Source: Onchidella celtica (Eukaryota; Mollusca; Gastropoda; Systellommatophora; Onchidiidae). Taken from it: 64,000 bases of DNA. The first letter of the stretch is position 1; each line of letters opens with the position of its first letter. The translations under genes and the position numbers were made by a program. A model generated the notes under the pieces. The model was given only the letters and a program-made list of their open reading frames with translations. It searched no databases and was not told the DNA's origin. Below are positions 62,738 to 64,000 of this stretch, piece by piece. The stretch lies in contig OZ007570.1 in assembly GCA_963931925.1 (NCBI GenBank), forward strand, positions 1,616,001 to 1,680,000. The letters run 5' to 3'.

Positions 62738-63094
62738 CTGAGAAACAAAACACACAAATAAATAAATGAATTGACACCAGCCATTTCATCATAAAGTCTG
62801 TTAAGAGTGAAAAGCTTATATGAGTAACTTAAATGACATTAATTCATATTTTAACAAATTTTTGTCATAATTTGCATATCACTACCAACAAACACTATCT
62901 AATCAAGTGCATAAGAAAAGAAAAGGTAGACTCTTGAGAACAAAACTTTGACTTTGGTGTTGGATGTTAAAAAAACACCTTTTGTCCATGCATGAGACCT
63001 AATACCATGTGGAATCCCATTTGTCTCAAAAACAGGACATCCCATTAGGATTACACAAACACTTGTGAAACTTTTAGTGTACAAAACCACCCAC

Positions 63095-63154
63095 CCTGCG
63101 ATGCTCCTCAAAGATCTGCATGGATTCTGCACTGGTGAGACACGGTGGTATTGG
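63095..63154 (-). CDS. map3k7: MAP3K7 (TAK1) exon before the coiled coil
   Basis: Exactly 20 codons, phase 0 at both ends: PIPPCLTSAESMQIFEEHRR. The acceptor is GCCTATTTTCAG and the donor AGG/GTGGGT. It corresponds to [20 protein letters not shown] in vertebrate TAK1. Confidence 0.9.
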
Positions 63155-63616
63155 CTGAAAATAGGCAAGAAATATTTCTTGTAAAGAACTGGGAAATGCT
63201 AAAACAAAACAAGTGATGAACTTTATCTTGAATATTTCAAAGGGTTCAAACAACAGCAAAACAAGAATCCAAAAAAAATCATGTAGAATTCATCCTGAAT
63301 AACTCCAGTAAAGATTCTTCTGCATGACTATTGAACACTTTGTAAAAAAAAAATGTAAGGACAGCAAATCCTCCAAAATTTGGACAGCTATCTATGTACA
63401 AATCATGATGTATGCTTGCTATGGTATTTTCAACATCAGTGCCATGCAATTTATCCTAGTGGAAGCTTTCTCCAGTTCTTAACATACAACTTCAAGAAAT
63501 ATTTAAAAAAAAATATTTATGAGGCTCTCTCCTTCCTGTTCTTCTCAAATAATAATTCATGAATGTCTGCATGTAGAAGAAAAATGAGAAGTACAGAAAG
63601 GGAAGCATTATCTTAC

Positions 63617-63684
63617 CTGTAAATGTGGTTCCAGAGAAAAGTAGGCATCATTGTTGTAGAAAGCATGTTCCACATTGGTAAAAG
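63617..63684 (-). CDS. map3k7: MAP3K7 (TAK1) exon
   Basis: Acceptor CTGTTTTATTTCAG, two bases finishing a split codon, then FTNVEHAFYNNDAYFSLEPH and LQ, donor CAG/GTAAGA in phase 0. The end (AYFSLEPHLQ) aligns with AYLTLDHQLQ of vertebrate TAK1. The residues before it are in the poorly conserved linker between kinase and coiled coil. Upstream exons were not recognised up to 64000. Confidence 0.85.
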
Positions 63685-64000
63685 CTGAAATAAAACAGAA
63701 ACACAGAAAATATCTATGTATGGTCACCCAGCATGACCACAGTCACTAAAACATCTATGATATCCAAAGTGCAAAAAAGCTTTCCTGTAACAATACAGCC
63801 ATTTTAAGGCAAATTCTACTTGCCTTTAATCACAGGCCCCAGAGGCGGCTCCAATGATTAACCTCATAGTTTTATCAATGAACTAACCATTATAAATCTG
63901 TGAGTGATCAACAGAAATTTCACCTACTCTCTCACAGTAATGACGTGTAGATTAGGCTAGAGACACACAGAACACTATTATGTACAACAAACATGATTTA

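Overview
The window looks like nuclear DNA from an invertebrate animal. A mollusc, probably a gastropod, is my best guess, but nothing in the sequence fixes the species. Gene density is low, coding exons are short with GT-AG introns, tRNA-derived SINEs, LINE fragments and non-autonomous DNA transposons are present, and micro- and minisatellites are very abundant. Nothing bacterial, organellar or viral was recognised.

Only three host genes are supported, all on the minus strand. (1) At the right edge (61158-63684) five exons encode the C-terminal end of MAP3K7 (TAK1 kinase), the part that binds TAB2/TAB3; the kinase domain lies beyond the window. (2) At 26578-26857 a first coding exon encodes a WAVE-homology domain of the NHS/GUK-holder or WASF type; the rest of that gene lies further left and was not found. 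(3) Between 35097 and 44498 lies a gene I cannot name. It has two related upstream exons (44330-44498 and about 41235-41516) and a long terminal exon (35097-35992). All junctions are compatible with phase 1. The terminal exon carries what looks like a degenerate PD-(D/E)XK (RecB/Cas4/MGME1-like) nuclease core in which the acidic residue of the (D/E)xK motif is Asn.

Mobile elements: a frameshifted LINE (16480-19310), three LINE 3' fragments (10775-10985, 29275-29520, 54665-55150), three copies of one tRNA-derived SINE (1624, 27707, 58680), two hAT-like non-autonomous transposons (23592-24299 with a perfect 8-bp target duplication, and 55260-55989), and two MITE families each present as two inverted copies (2645/8509 and 6644/31495).

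Tandem arrays: a 39-bp satellite (3180-4060), a 25-bp array (4940-5160), a 21-bp minisatellite open in at least five reading frames (9895-10610), a 2.3-kb octanucleotide array (38700-41005) inside an intron of the unnamed gene, many GATA/GACA, CA, TG and GA tracts, and many long poly-C or poly-G runs. The remaining sequence is intronic or intergenic and shows no supportable gene.
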